A stretch of 64,000 nucleotides of DNA, taken from Taibaiella sp. (GTDB taxonomy: Bacteria > Bacteroidota > Bacteroidia > Chitinophagales > Chitinophagaceae). Location of the stretch: the NCBI GenBank assembly GCA_019638495.1, contig JAHBTQ010000001.1, forward strand, positions 620,001 through 684,000, in the 5' to 3' direction. The notes under the pieces were generated by a model. That model was not told the origin of the DNA. It ran no database searches and was given only the letters and a program-made list of their open reading frames with translations. The translations under genes were made by a program, and so were the position numbers. Shown here piece after piece: positions 9,047 through 17,363 of this stretch. Every line of letters starts with the position of its first letter. Position 1 is the first letter of the stretch.

Positions 9047-10135
9047 TTATTCGATAGTCACTTTTTCGTCGTTGTCCAGATCTTCAAAGCCCGCTACAAC
9101 CAACTTGTCACCAGCGCTAAGACCTTCCAGCACTTCTACTTTGCCGTTTGAGTTGCGTCCTGTTTTGATCATTTTGCTGTGCGCGGTGCCACCATCTACC
9201 ACATAGACCATGTCGCCTTCAGCAGTCTTCTGTATCACTGATACCGGCACTACTATTGCATCTTTCTTCTCGTAGTTAGATATGCGCATGATGCAGGACA
9301 TGTTAGGATGTAGTCTCTTGTCGCTGCCCAGCTTTATCTGCACCATGAACGCGCGCGAAAGTGGGTCTACTGCCTTTGACACGTAGGATATTTTTGTGTT
9401 CATTGAATCGTTATCGTCAGGGAAGATGAGGGTTGCTTTGTCGCCAACGTTTACTTTGCCCAGGTAGTTTTCACCAAGGTTAGCTTCTGCTTTAAGGCTC
9501 GCGGTGTTAACTACGCGAATGAAAGCTGTAGGGAGCGATGAAGGATCGCCAACTTTCATGGAAATGAAGTCCACGGTTCCACTAATAGGAGAAATAATGT
9601 TGTTCAGATCGCGCTGAGCTTTTAAAGCGGCTTTCTGTTTCATCATCGCTTCATAGTCCGACTTTGACTTCATAAGCGCCACTTCGGTACCTATGTCCTG
9701 CGCCCACAATTTTTGTTGCTTTTCATAGAGTGCTTTCAGCAGATCTATCTGTGGTTCCATTGCTGCAATTTGCTGATCTATCACTGACGCATCCAATGTG
9801 CCTAATACCTGGCCCCTGCTTACATGCTGGCCAACGTGAACATAGATGCTACTGATGACTCCCTGGCTACGCGCAGTAGCGTTAACAACCTCGTCTCCGG
9901 TAATCTGCGATTGCACTTCGATAAAGGCATTGAAAGTCGTTGGCTGAAGATCCAAGACAGATACGGCTGTAGTCTTGCCGCCAGTGGTGTCCTTAGACGA
10001 GGCTTCAAGTGTTTTGATCTTTGCGTCTATTTCAGCGCGTTGTTTTTTAAGGCTGGCAAGGTCGCCACCGCTGTTTGCTCCGCCGCATGATGCGAGAACG
10101 ATTGCCGGAACCAGGAATAAATATGAACGTTTCAT
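9047..10135 (-). CDS. efflux RND periplasmic adaptor (HlyD/AcrA-type lipoprotein)
   Basis: A membrane fusion protein of 362 residues bridging the RND pump and the TolC-like channel. It has a lipoprotein signal ending in the lipobox LASC with Cys17 as the lipid anchor, a coiled-coil start (LASLKKQRAEIDAKIKTLEA), a barrel-sandwich/lipoyl half (GVISSIYVHVGQHVSRGQVL), a helical hairpin (IAAMEPQIDLLKALYEKQQ), and a beta-barrel and membrane-proximal domain ending GFEDLDNDEKVTIE. It lies between the tolC and RND genes of the same operon; the 104-bp gap to the RND gene holds no clear terminator. Confidence 0.94.
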   Translation of the reverse strand: MKRSYLFLVPAIVLASCGGANSGGDLASLKKQRAEIDAKIKTLEASSKDTTGGKTTAVSVLDLQPTTFNAFIEVQSQITGDEVVNATARSQGVISSIYVHVGQHVSRGQVLGTLDASVIDQQIAAMEPQIDLLKALYEKQQKLWAQDIGTEVALMKSKSDYEAMMKQKAALKAQRDLNNIISPISGTVDFISMKVGDPSSLPTAFIRVVNTASLKAEANLGENYLGKVNVGDKATLIFPDDNDSMNTKISYVSKAVDPLSRAFMVQIKLGSDKRLHPNMSCIMRISNYEKKDAIVVPVSVIQKTAEGDMVYVVDGGTAHSKMIKTGRNSNGKVEVLEGLSAGDKLVVAGFEDLDNDEKVTIE

Positions 10136-10198
10136 TTTATAGTGTGTTTGATTGTTTATTTAGTAGAAAGTCGTTAGTAGAAAGTAGAAAGCTGTTAC

Positions 10199-11566
10199 TT
10201 ATTTGAGGAGCCCGAGTGCTTTGCGTAGGTCTGCTTCAGAGTTAACCACGTCAAGCATTGCGGCGAAGTAATTGTTTTGAGAACGCAGAACTTCCGTTTG
10301 CGCATTTGTCACTTCTATATTGCTGCCCACACCTTCTTTGTATTTCTTTTGTGCCAGCTCCAGAACGCTGTTTGCCAGTTCCATGTTGCGCTTTTGGCTT
10401 TGTACCTGAAGCAGGGAGTTCCTTAGATTAGTACGCGAAGCTGTGGCCTGGAAATCGATAGATTGTTTTACGAATTCAATAGTATTCTGTGTTTTCTCAA
10501 CAGTGAGACGCGCCTCGCGAGTTTGATGTACCCTGGCAAAGCCGTTGAATATCGGCACATTAAGAGATACGCCCACCAACGAATATTTCTGGTATTGGTC
10601 TCTGTTTAGCACTTTACTGCCAGTATATTGGCCGGTATTAAAACCGTAGCTGTAGAAACCAGATAGCGATGGTAAAGCTGCCAGTTTATAGCGTTTCAGA
10701 TTGAACTCGTTCAGCTTTAGTGCGATGAGCAAAGAAGAATATTCCGGCAATTGAGCATAGTCTGTCCTGTCGTTGAGTAGTGCTACCATTCCGGCGGTCT
10801 TCTTGTCTATAGAAGTGTCAATCAGTACAATGGGTGTATTGATGTCCATACCTATCGCATACTTCAGCATTTGCTCTGAAATAGAGAGCATATTGTATAA
10901 CCTCATGCTGTCTGTAGCGAGATTGTTGATCTGCACTGCGGTCCTATCTACATCAATTTTCTCTGCAAATCCTGCCTCGCGTGTCTTGATCAAGTCGTTT
11001 TGCAATTCCCTAGCCAATACAAGCGTGCCACTTACAAGATCGAATTGCTTGTGTGCAATTGTGAGCGCGTTATATGCCTTGTAGATATTGTATTTCACGT
11101 CTTGAACTGTCCGCTTCTCATTTTCGCGCGCAAGATCCATAACGGTGTTCCTTGCCTGTAATGCTACCAACACACTACCATCAAAAATGGTTTGCGCCAC
11201 TGTAGCACTTGTATTTACCGTATAAGGGATGGTAAACGGAATCCTTGATACCTGGTCTTTGGGAATCGCATTCAGCGCAGAATCGGAGAGACCAAAGGCG
11301 AACGCTCTGGCACCAAAGAATGAGTATTGCGGGTCCAGGAAGTGACTCCAATCCAGCTTACCATTTATGTGTGGTAATGCAGCGGCAGTAGTTTGCTTCA
11401 CCTGCTCCTGTTGAATCAACACATCCAGGTGTGCATTCTTCAGAGTATAGTTATTCTTCAGCGCATAGTTCATGCAATCGTCTAAGCTAAGTTTGACCGG
11501 TTGCTGCGCATGTGCTGAGGCGGAAATGAGTGCTGCGCTGAACAGCGCTATATATAGTTTCCTCAT
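10199..11566 (-). CDS. TolC-family outer-membrane efflux channel
   Basis: A 455-residue outer-membrane factor. A Sec signal peptide (MRKLYIALFSAALISASAHA) precedes QQPVKLSLDDCMNYALKNNYTLKNA, the usual opening of OEP repeats. Two OEP halves follow, with long amphipathic helices (EFVKQSIDFQATASRTNLRNS) and the end motif YFAAMLDVVNSEADLRKALGLL. It forms the trimeric exit duct for the RND pump. The start codon overlaps the tetR stop by 4 bp (ATGA), which implies translational coupling with the regulator. Confidence 0.94.
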   Translation of the reverse strand: MRKLYIALFSAALISASAHAQQPVKLSLDDCMNYALKNNYTLKNAHLDVLIQQEQVKQTTAAALPHINGKLDWSHFLDPQYSFFGARAFAFGLSDSALNAIPKDQVSRIPFTIPYTVNTSATVAQTIFDGSVLVALQARNTVMDLARENEKRTVQDVKYNIYKAYNALTIAHKQFDLVSGTLVLARELQNDLIKTREAGFAEKIDVDRTAVQINNLATDSMRLYNMLSISEQMLKYAIGMDINTPIVLIDTSIDKKTAGMVALLNDRTDYAQLPEYSSLLIALKLNEFNLKRYKLAALPSLSGFYSYGFNTGQYTGSKVLNRDQYQKYSLVGVSLNVPIFNGFARVHQTREARLTVEKTQNTIEFVKQSIDFQATASRTNLRNSLLQVQSQKRNMELANSVLELAQKKYKEGVGSNIEVTNAQTEVLRSQNNYFAAMLDVVNSEADLRKALGLLK

Positions 11567-12192
11567 ATTACTGGTATTGGTTGCTTTAAGTATTGTTCTT
11601 TGTATTTTTTGTATTGTTCTATTCCTTTTGGGGTCATGAGTCCATACATGAAGTGTTCGCCAATTTCCAGCGCCACACTCATCAGGCTTTCGCGATCGCT
11701 CACCATCAGGTTTGGCTGCAAGGCCATAAGTGATGTTTCTATGCGGTAGCGTGCCAGCAGTCCTGCATTCACATCGGCCCGGTAGTAACCTTCCTTGATG
11801 CCCTGCATTATGTTTTCCCGTACCATGGTCACATCGCGGTCTATAAGCAGATCGCGAAATTTCTTATACGCATCCGGGAAGAACCGTTGCATTTCAAAAA
11901 TGGCCATCGGGTTGAGCCGTTTATAAAGACCATCAAAAAATGCAAGGATCTTCACCATGGCCTCAACTGCGTTCTCTGATTGTCCCAGCACTACTGCACA
12001 GTTTTCAGTAGTGTTGTTTTTGTACCAGGTAACCGACTCGTTCACTACCTCATGCTTATTGGCAAAGTGCTGATATAGTGTTTTCTTCGATATGCCTGCC
12101 CTCCTCGCGATGTCATCCATGGTAATTGACTTAAAGCCGTATTGGCTAAAAAGTTCAATGGACGACGTCAATATTTTCTCCAGTACTTCCAT
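11563..12192 (-). CDS. TetR/AcrR-family regulator of the efflux operon
   Basis: About 209 residues. The N-terminal helix-turn-helix is ILTSSIELFSQYGFKSITMDDIARRAGISKKTLYQHFANK, the standard TetR DNA-binding domain; the rest is an all-helical ligand-binding domain. The ATG at 12192 is chosen over an upstream TTG at 12204 because it gives a typical TetR N-terminus. As first gene of the efflux operon it very likely represses its own operon through the dyad at 12211-12238. The inducing ligand is unknown. Confidence 0.93.
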   Translation of the reverse strand: MEVLEKILTSSIELFSQYGFKSITMDDIARRAGISKKTLYQHFANKHEVVNESVTWYKNNTTENCAVVLGQSENAVEAMVKILAFFDGLYKRLNPMAIFEMQRFFPDAYKKFRDLLIDRDVTMVRENIMQGIKEGYYRADVNAGLLARYRIETSLMALQPNLMVSDRESLMSVALEIGEHFMYGLMTPKGIEQYKKYKEQYLKQPIPVI

Positions 12193-12201
12193 ATTCGGGC
12201 A

Positions 12202-12209
12202 CAAAACTA
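12202..12209 (-). promoter_or_regulatory. -7 box of the tetR-efflux operon
   Basis: The minus strand reads TAGTTTTG (12209-12202), a full TAnnTTTG match ending 10 bp before the tetR ATG at 12192. The expected -33 region falls inside the GGAAAC dyad at 12211-12238, so a bound repressor would block the polymerase. Confidence 0.5.
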
Positions 12210-12210
12210 T

Positions 12211-12238
12211 GGAAACGTTTTTCGTAAAAATTGTTTCC
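12211..12238. promoter_or_regulatory. candidate TetR operator
   Basis: A 28-bp imperfect dyad with outer arms GGAAAC and GTTTCC and an inner TTTT/AAAA pair; 20 of 28 positions are symmetric. It lies directly upstream of the -7 box of the tetR-led efflux operon, the usual place for a TetR autoregulatory operator. Assignment is by position and symmetry. Confidence 0.55.
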
Positions 12239-12590
12239 TTAGTTTATTTTAAAGATTTCTTCACAATTCCAGACCGGGTCACAAAGCTATTGTGTGACAC
12301 GGTGGCCCGAGCCATACAGGGATAGAATGTGGATATGTTTATTTCAAATAATTGAAATTCAACTACTTAACAAATAGCAGATCGCCTCCTATACGGGTGT
12401 GTCCCCAGAACCATAAAGCAGGATAAACGCATGAGAAATAAAAAAAGTCAAAAGAGACACCCTGAGCCTCTGCCCATATTGGGACGCAAACGAACGAAAA
12501 GAACCTTCGAAACAGCAAAACAAAACGCCCAGATGAAACAAAATTCTATTCATCAATTTCCATCCCAGAATTGCGCTATCGGGGAAATAG
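12239..12590. other. non-coding stretch upstream of the efflux operon
   Basis: About 350 bp between the tetR promoter and the stop of the monooxygenase-like gene. Short open frames exist on both strands (plus 12431-12616; minus 12389-12613) but look random in composition and overlap the neighbouring gene. The only structure seen is a dyad GTCACA-9 bp-TGTGAC at 12278-12298. No gene is called here. Confidence 0.5.
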
Positions 12591-12890
12591 TTAGCCCAGC
12601 TTCTCGCCGGCAATAAGCAACGATACTTTTACGGAGCGCTCCTTTAGCCGCAAAAAGGCTTTGCGCCCATCGTCTTGTATAAACCTTTCGAAATGTGCCG
12701 ACGAAGGGAATGAAACGAGGTGGATTTCGAATGGCTGCTCCATGGAGCCTTCTACCTTCTGTCCTCCGCGAGTACGGAGCAGCAGCTCGCCCTCATATTT
12801 TGCGATCAGCGGTATTGCATGTTCTTCAAACTCAAGAAATGATGCTTCCTGGCCAGGGTGGATGTAAATGAGTTGTGTGATGTAGAGCAT
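12591..12890 (-). CDS. antibiotic biosynthesis monooxygenase-like / DUF1330-like protein
   Basis: A 99-residue small ferredoxin-like fold protein: MLYITQLIYIHPGQEASFLEFEEHAIPLI followed by a second beta-alpha-beta unit (FEIHLVSFPSSAHFERFIQDDGRKAFL). This matches the dimeric alpha-beta barrel (ABM/DUF1330) proteins, which include heme-degrading and quinone-forming monooxygenases but many members of unknown role. The ATG at 12890 is preferred to an upstream TTG inside the pentapeptide gene. It starts 7 bp after that gene stops, so the two are probably co-transcribed. Confidence 0.7.
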   Translation of the reverse strand: MLYITQLIYIHPGQEASFLEFEEHAIPLIAKYEGELLLRTRGGQKVEGSMEQPFEIHLVSFPSSAHFERFIQDDGRKAFLRLKERSVKVSLLIAGEKLG

Positions 12891-12897
12891 GGTGTAT

Positions 12898-13464
12898 CTA
12901 GTGGATATCGATCTCAATATTGTATTTCGCTAAAAGGCCCGCGACTGCCGGCACTGAGAATTTCGCTTTAGTTATGCGGTTCTGTTCGGGGTCGACAATG
13001 TAGTTCTGTGCGGTGCGAAGGTCGGCCCTGGAAATATTCGTGTTATCGAAAGTCACTCCTGTAAGGTCGCATTCGGCAAATGTAGCACCGGTGAGATCGC
13101 AACCGGTGAGGTCTGCTTCGCGTAGGTCACAATTGCGAAAAACTGTGCCGGGAATCTTCAGGTTGAAGAACGAGGCATGATCCAACTTGCAGCCGGTGAA
13201 AGAGAGCGAAATACCAAACGGGCTGCAGTCTGAGAAGCGAAGGCCGAGCAGCTTGCATTCTGAAAACACAGCGTTGCTGAATACCGTTTTCGCAAGGTGC
13301 GCGTTGCTAAGATTGCACTGGTCGAAGGCGCAATCAATGAACCTGTAGTTGGACAAATCTTTGCCAGACAGGTCGCAACCACGAAAGGAACATTCTTCAT
13401 ATTCGTCGCGCGTGAGTGGTGCCCCTGCAAGGGCAGCAGCATCAAAGGTTTCGCGGTATGGCAT
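12898..13464 (-). CDS. pentapeptide repeat protein
   Basis: About 188 residues made largely of A(D/N)LXX-type five-residue repeats: CSFRGCDLSGKDLSNYRF, then CNLSNAHLAKTVFSNAVFS, then CDLREADLTGCDLTGATFAE. They fold into a right-handed quadrilateral beta-helix. Some relatives (Qnr, MfpA) mimic DNA and protect gyrase, but most have no known role, and nothing here points specifically to gyrase protection. The ATG at 13464 (MPYRETFD) is preferred to a GTG at 13533, which would add a non-repeat leader. It is followed closely by the monooxygenase-like gene. Confidence 0.85.
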   Translation of the reverse strand: MPYRETFDAAALAGAPLTRDEYEECSFRGCDLSGKDLSNYRFIDCAFDQCNLSNAHLAKTVFSNAVFSECKLLGLRFSDCSPFGISLSFTGCKLDHASFFNLKIPGTVFRNCDLREADLTGCDLTGATFAECDLTGVTFDNTNISRADLRTAQNYIVDPEQNRITKAKFSVPAVAGLLAKYNIEIDIH

Positions 13465-13557
13465 GACTGCAAGATAAGGCGAGCGGCCATTGTAAAAAAG
13501 GCCTCCCGACCTTCCAACAATAAGCTGCCGCACATAGCAGACGCATTATAAAGCTAA

Positions 13558-13596
13558 GCACGGGCCGGACTATGCAAATTGCCAGCCGGCCCGTGC
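13558..13596 (-). terminator. GC-rich hairpin after the peroxiredoxin gene
   Basis: Perfect 11-bp arms GCACGGGCCGG and CCGGCCCGTGC enclose a 17-base loop. It lies 28 bp past the peroxiredoxin stop on the minus strand, and TTAGCTTTATAA follows. The stem is very stable but the T-tract is poor, so it may be a terminator, an mRNA-stabilising hairpin, or a stem in the leader of the pentapeptide gene. Confidence 0.55.
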
Positions 13597-13623
13597 CTGG
13601 ATTTAACTCAAATCCCGATCGTA

Positions 13624-14322
13624 TCAACCCAGGTCAATCTTTTCCTTCGGCAGCGGCTTAGTGCAGAAGAACCAATCGTGACAGGTCATTTCGCTCTTGT
13701 TGTCCATGCGCTCTTTTGCCACACCGCAAGAACCTGCTGTGGGTACGATCACGTCCTTACCCGGCTCCCAGTCGGCGGGGGTGGCGATTGCATGCTTGTC
13801 GGCAGTTTGCATTGCAATGAGTGCACGCTTCAATTCCTGGAAGTTGCGGCCCATAGAGAGCGGATAATAAATGATGGCACGAATAGTGCCGTTAGGATCT
13901 ATGAAGAACACTGCACGCACTGCCTTTGTAGAGCTTTCGCCCGGCTGTATCATGCCATATTTTTTAGCCACCTCCATGGTAATGTCTTCAATGAGTGGGA
14001 AATTGACTTCAATGTTTTTCATACCATTGAACTCAATCTTTTCCTTGATGGTGCGCAGCCATGCAATGTGGCTGTAGAGACCATCGACCGAAAGACCCAC
14101 CAGTTTACAGTTGAGCGCCTCAAACTCCGGCTCCATCTTCGCAAACGTCATAAACTCTGAAGTACAAACGGGTGTAAAGTCTGCCGGGTGGCTGAAGAGT
14201 ATTACCCACTTGCCTGAATAGTCTGCAGGAAAGTTGATATTGCCCTGTGTTGTAACCGCAGTAAATGAAGGTGCCTTGTCGCCAATGCGGGGCATAGATG
14301 TAATTTGTTCTGTGTTTTCCAT
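13624..14322 (-). CDS. peroxiredoxin, Prx6/AhpC-TSA type
   Basis: A 232-residue thiol peroxidase that reduces hydrogen peroxide and organic peroxides. The peroxidatic cysteine lies in HPADFTPVCTSEF (about Cys53). The C-terminal half has the 1-Cys/Prx6 C-terminal domain and ends with MTCHDWFFCTKPL, a paired-cysteine motif like that of archaeal Prx6-type enzymes, where it resolves the disulfide. Another Cys occurs in PTAGSCGVAKE. The ATG at 14322 (MENTEQITSMPRIGDKAPSF) is chosen over a far-upstream alternative because conserved sequence starts there. It is followed by a GC-rich hairpin. Confidence 0.92.
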   Translation of the reverse strand: MENTEQITSMPRIGDKAPSFTAVTTQGNINFPADYSGKWVILFSHPADFTPVCTSEFMTFAKMEPEFEALNCKLVGLSVDGLYSHIAWLRTIKEKIEFNGMKNIEVNFPLIEDITMEVAKKYGMIQPGESSTKAVRAVFFIDPNGTIRAIIYYPLSMGRNFQELKRALIAMQTADKHAIATPADWEPGKDVIVPTAGSCGVAKERMDNKSEMTCHDWFFCTKPLPKEKIDLG

Positions 14323-14516
14323 TATTACGAGTTTTAGTTGTTTCAGTGAATTGTAGCGCAAAGATGCGTCAGCCTGCCAACTTCGTTTGTGACAATGGTT
14401 ACATAACAACATGACGGTGGACAGTGTGCCCAAAGACGTGTGGCGGAACATTGGCACCTGGAAGAAACCCTGCTGATAGTTGCAGACAATGCTACAGGCA
14501 GCCCCTATGAGACATT

Positions 14517-15005
14517 CTACATTTGAATAGTTGTTCGCGTGCTTTTGCGGTAGGTGGGTTCGCTGTGCTTGTAAAATCCAAGCTTTTTGTACATTGGTTC
14601 TCCATCGGGGGTTGCATGAAGCTCAAAGAAACTGTAGCCTTTGCCCTGAGCAATTTCCATAAGCTTTTCCATTACAGAACTGCTGATGCCGCGGCGCCTG
14701 AAGCCGGGTATGGTATACATGTTGAGTATGTAAGCTGTTTTTCCGGACGGGTTTTTGAAACTACCGGGCTGCTCACGGAAGACCATACCGCCAGTGGCCA
14801 CGAGCTTGTCGCCTCGCCGGGCTATTATGCCTACATACTGCTGAGCTGCTACTGCGTTTCTAAAATAGGCGACTAGTTCCTGAGTGAGGCCGTCTGCATC
14901 TGGCTGTGGCTGCTGACCCACAAGCTCTGTTAGAAAATGCACACGAGATATTGCCAGGTCTTCAGCGTCTTCGACAGTGGCTATATGTAAGGTTATGTCG
15001 TTCAT
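14517..15005 (-). CDS. GNAT-family N-acetyltransferase
   Basis: A 162-residue acetyl-CoA-dependent acyltransferase. The acetyl-CoA-binding motif A is IPGFRRRGISSSVMEKLMEIA (R/QxxGxG/A pattern seen as RRRGIS), and motif B is FFELHATPDGEPMYKKLGFYKHSEPTY. The substrate is unknown; the general shape resembles acetyltransferases of small molecules or amino acids. It lies 12 bp downstream of a second GNAT gene on the same strand, so the two probably form an operon, but their sequences are only family-level similar. Confidence 0.85.
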   Translation of the reverse strand: MNDITLHIATVEDAEDLAISRVHFLTELVGQQPQPDADGLTQELVAYFRNAVAAQQYVGIIARRGDKLVATGGMVFREQPGSFKNPSGKTAYILNMYTIPGFRRRGISSSVMEKLMEIAQGKGYSFFELHATPDGEPMYKKLGFYKHSEPTYRKSTRTTIQM

Positions 15006-15017
15006 GGTCTTCTTTGA

Positions 15018-15521
15018 TCAGAGCTGTTTTGTATAAAGCCAGTAACGCATTCCAAAACGAGCAGGAATCTCCTTCAATATGGTAAAGCCCAGACTTTCGT
15101 AGATATGGCGCGCCGCGTGCATCAATTCTGAAGTGTGCAGCGCCATTGTAGTTTCGCCATTCTCCCGAGCCTGCTGTATGCACATTTCCGTGAGCTTTTT
15201 GCCGATGCCGCGCCCACCGTAACCCGGGAGCACGCCTACCATTCGAAGGTGGCACCAGCTTTCATCATAGATATCATCCGGGTTACCGTGAGGCACAAGG
15301 AATGCCATACCTACTATTGTAGCTCCGTCGCAGCAAACAACAATCTGCGCCTTCTGTTCAATCTCTTCGATCCTGCTCTTGTTTTGCAGGTTTGTGTTTA
15401 GCTGTTGCCAGCCCTCTTCGGTGAGGTGGTCCTTATATTGTCCAAAGGAATTCTTACTAACGATATGCAGACCATCGAGGTCTGCAGTAACCGCACGGCG
15501 ATAAACGAGGGAACCTTCCAT
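15018..15521 (-). CDS. GNAT-family N-acetyltransferase
   Basis: A 167-residue GNAT enzyme with motif A VLPGYGGRGIGKKLTEMCIQQA, containing the Q/RxxGxG acetyl-CoA loop as GGRGIG, and motif B MALHTSELMHAARHIYESLGF. Such enzymes move an acetyl group from acetyl-CoA to an amine. The ATG at 15521 (MEGSLVYRRA) is preferred to a TTG three codons upstream. It is the first gene of a two-GNAT run; the next begins 12 bp after its stop codon. Confidence 0.85.
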   Translation of the reverse strand: MEGSLVYRRAVTADLDGLHIVSKNSFGQYKDHLTEEGWQQLNTNLQNKSRIEEIEQKAQIVVCCDGATIVGMAFLVPHGNPDDIYDESWCHLRMVGVLPGYGGRGIGKKLTEMCIQQARENGETTMALHTSELMHAARHIYESLGFTILKEIPARFGMRYWLYTKQL

Positions 15522-15622
15522 AATGCACAAATATCATGATAAAGCACATTCGGGTGCAGGTACAGTTTGACGCAAACGAAGATGTACAGTTATTGATAGG
15601 TACTTCCGGCATCACCACAGAG

Positions 15623-16684
15623 CTAAGCACGGGCCTGGCTACCAGACGGTTTGGCGAGGTAAAGATTCACGACAACGGCCATAAGCAGGAACATGGCAAC
15701 CAACTGATGAACCTCTGCGAGCCACTCGTACATGCCGAACTTCGCAAAGACAATAAGCGGCGCACTAAGTACAGTGATGATGCCGAGGGTAACCTGCAGC
15801 AACACCACGACCAATGGCCACCAGCGTGTTTTACCAAGAAGCGAGGCCGGATTTTCCTTTGCCACACGGGATGTGTAGAAAAACCATCCAAGGATGGCTA
15901 ACAGTAACAAGTAAGCAAGACCACGGTGCATGAACTGCACATTGATGGGATTGCTTATGAAGCTGCGCGCAGCCATGCCGGCCGGCACCCAGTCGCCATT
16001 GATAGTGGGCCAGGTGGGCGCGGACTTTGACGCATGAAGCCCGGCCATAAATGCCCCATATGCCAGCTGCACATATAGCAGCAGAACTATGCCCAGTGTG
16101 CCGCCAAAAAGTGGGCGGGCGTGCACCCGCCTTTCCTCCGGCACCAACAACTTAAGCGCAAACCATAGTGTGTAGCACATGAGTGTGAGTGCAGAAAGGA
16201 AGTGGGTAGCCAACCAGGTATGCTTCACATACAATTCGGTATCGTTGAGCCCGCTGGACACCATCTTCCACCCGATAAAGCCTTGCACGCCGCCGAGGAT
16301 GAACAGGATGATGAACGGCCTGATCATCCATTTTTCAAAGTACTTGCGGAAGAAGAAATAAGCGAAACCGATGGCAAAAACAACGCCCAGCATGCGCGCC
16401 CATAAGCGATGAGACCACTCCCAGTAAAAGATGAATTTGAAATCGCCAAGGGTAAAATGGCTATTGAGATACTTAAACTGCGCAATGTTCTTGTAGCTGT
16501 CGAAAGCCTTGTTCCAGTCAGCTTCGTTGAGCGGAGGAATGGCACCCATAATAGGCTTCCACTCGGTGATGGATAAACCCGAGCCGGTGAGCCGGGTGAC
16601 GCCGCCCATAATGAACTCAACGATAATCATGAGTATGCCGGCAATGAGCCACCAGGCAACTGCTTTTCTCTTGTGGTCGATCAA
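15623..16684 (-). CDS. ctaA: heme A synthase, COX15/CtaA family
   Basis: A 353-residue integral membrane protein with about eight transmembrane helices that oxidises heme O to heme A for cytochrome oxidases. It has the family opening GGVTRLTGSGLSITEWKPIMGAIPP and the paired heme-ligand histidines, seen as WSHRLWARMLG and later FMHRGLAYLLLL, with further histidines in KHTWLATHFLSALT and AEVHQLVAMFLL. The frame has only a TTG at 16684 as a start that keeps the first membrane helix; the first ATG inside would remove it. A TAATTTTG box at 16708-16701 fits that TTG. Confidence 0.9.
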   Translation of the reverse strand: MIDHKRKAVAWWLIAGILMIIVEFIMGGVTRLTGSGLSITEWKPIMGAIPPLNEADWNKAFDSYKNIAQFKYLNSHFTLGDFKFIFYWEWSHRLWARMLGVVFAIGFAYFFFRKYFEKWMIRPFIILFILGGVQGFIGWKMVSSGLNDTELYVKHTWLATHFLSALTLMCYTLWFALKLLVPEERRVHARPLFGGTLGIVLLLYVQLAYGAFMAGLHASKSAPTWPTINGDWVPAGMAARSFISNPINVQFMHRGLAYLLLLAILGWFFYTSRVAKENPASLLGKTRWWPLVVVLLQVTLGIITVLSAPLIVFAKFGMYEWLAEVHQLVAMFLLMAVVVNLYLAKPSGSQARA

Positions 16685-16700
16685 CGGAGAAAATTTTCCG

Positions 16701-16708
16701 CAAAATTA
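16701..16708 (-). promoter_or_regulatory. -7 box of ctaA
   Basis: The minus strand reads TAATTTTG, a match to TAnnTTTG, ending 16 bp before the TTG start at 16684. No TTTG is found at 18-21 bp upstream. The position supports the unusual start codon. Confidence 0.4.
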
Positions 16709-16775
16709 GCGCAACCGCATCAGGATACGTGTCACAAATTGGTCGAAAGGAATTGGTGAGTGGTTGTGTAACCGA

Positions 16776-17252
16776 TCACAGCTTGTTTGAGCGAAGCACG
16801 GAGAAAATCTTCTGCTCCCACTCTTCAGGTACCTCTGAGTAGCCGGCGCTGCTCATCGCCTTGACCCATAGGTTTGGGTCATCATTGTTCTTAAGTCGCT
16901 TATAGAACCGTTTCCGGGAAATCATATCGCAGAAATCGATGTAGGAAGCGTATTCGTTATCGTACTGCTTGTATCGGCTTTTGTGACCCCTGCTGTTCAC
17001 ATAGTTGTTTTTTCCTACTATGCCGAAATGATTATTCAGTACGCGCGCAGCCGGCCCAGCGCCACCAGACGACTCTACTGCAGCCACGGCCAGTATAACA
17101 GACGCGGGTATGCCATAGCGCTCTGAAAGGAGTAGCGCCAGTATTTTATGGTCGGCAATGTAGCCACGGTTCTGTGCCTGTGATGAATGCACAGACACCA
17201 TCAATGCTATTACGAGCATTGCCTTTGTGAGAATATGGTGTAAAGCTTTCAT
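16776..17252 (-). CDS. exported glucosaminidase-domain peptidoglycan hydrolase
   Basis: About 158 residues: a Sec signal peptide (ILTKAMLVIALMVSVHSSQA) followed by a Glucosaminidase (FlgJ/LytG-type) domain. The catalytic glutamate region is VILAVAAVESSGGAGPAARVLNNHFGIVGK, the family pattern (A.ESg.G.S.lA..nNhFGik). Further on are YKQYDNEYASYIDFCDMI and the end W.KAMSSAGY. It should cleave the sugar backbone of peptidoglycan in the periplasm. No LysM cell-wall binding domain is present, unlike many relatives. The ATG at 17252 is chosen over a GTG three codons upstream. Confidence 0.87.
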   Translation of the reverse strand: MKALHHILTKAMLVIALMVSVHSSQAQNRGYIADHKILALLLSERYGIPASVILAVAAVESSGGAGPAARVLNNHFGIVGKNNYVNSRGHKSRYKQYDNEYASYIDFCDMISRKRFYKRLKNNDDPNLWVKAMSSAGYSEVPEEWEQKIFSVLRSNKL

Positions 17253-17280
17253 ATACAACACCGGTCAAAAACCCGGGTTG

Positions 17281-17288
17281 CAAATGTA
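17281..17288 (-). promoter_or_regulatory. -7 box of the glucosaminidase gene
   Basis: The minus strand reads TACATTTG, a full TAnnTTTG match 28 bp before the ATG at 17252, giving a leader of about 25 nt. The -33 TTTG is not evident. Confidence 0.42.
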
Positions 17289-17363
17289 ACGATTTTTTGA
17301 ATAGGAATGTGGAAAAAACGTTAAAATGTAGAAAAACTAAATTTATTTAATTGCAGAAAAAAG

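Noticed and set aside
12278..12298. GTCACA-9 bp-TGTGAC dyad as a CRP site
   Set aside because: The half sites are in the opposite orientation to the CRP consensus and the dyad is not near a promoter box.
12389..12616. Short open frames on both strands before the monooxygenase-like gene
   Set aside because: They overlap each other and the neighbour, start without supporting signals, and have random composition.
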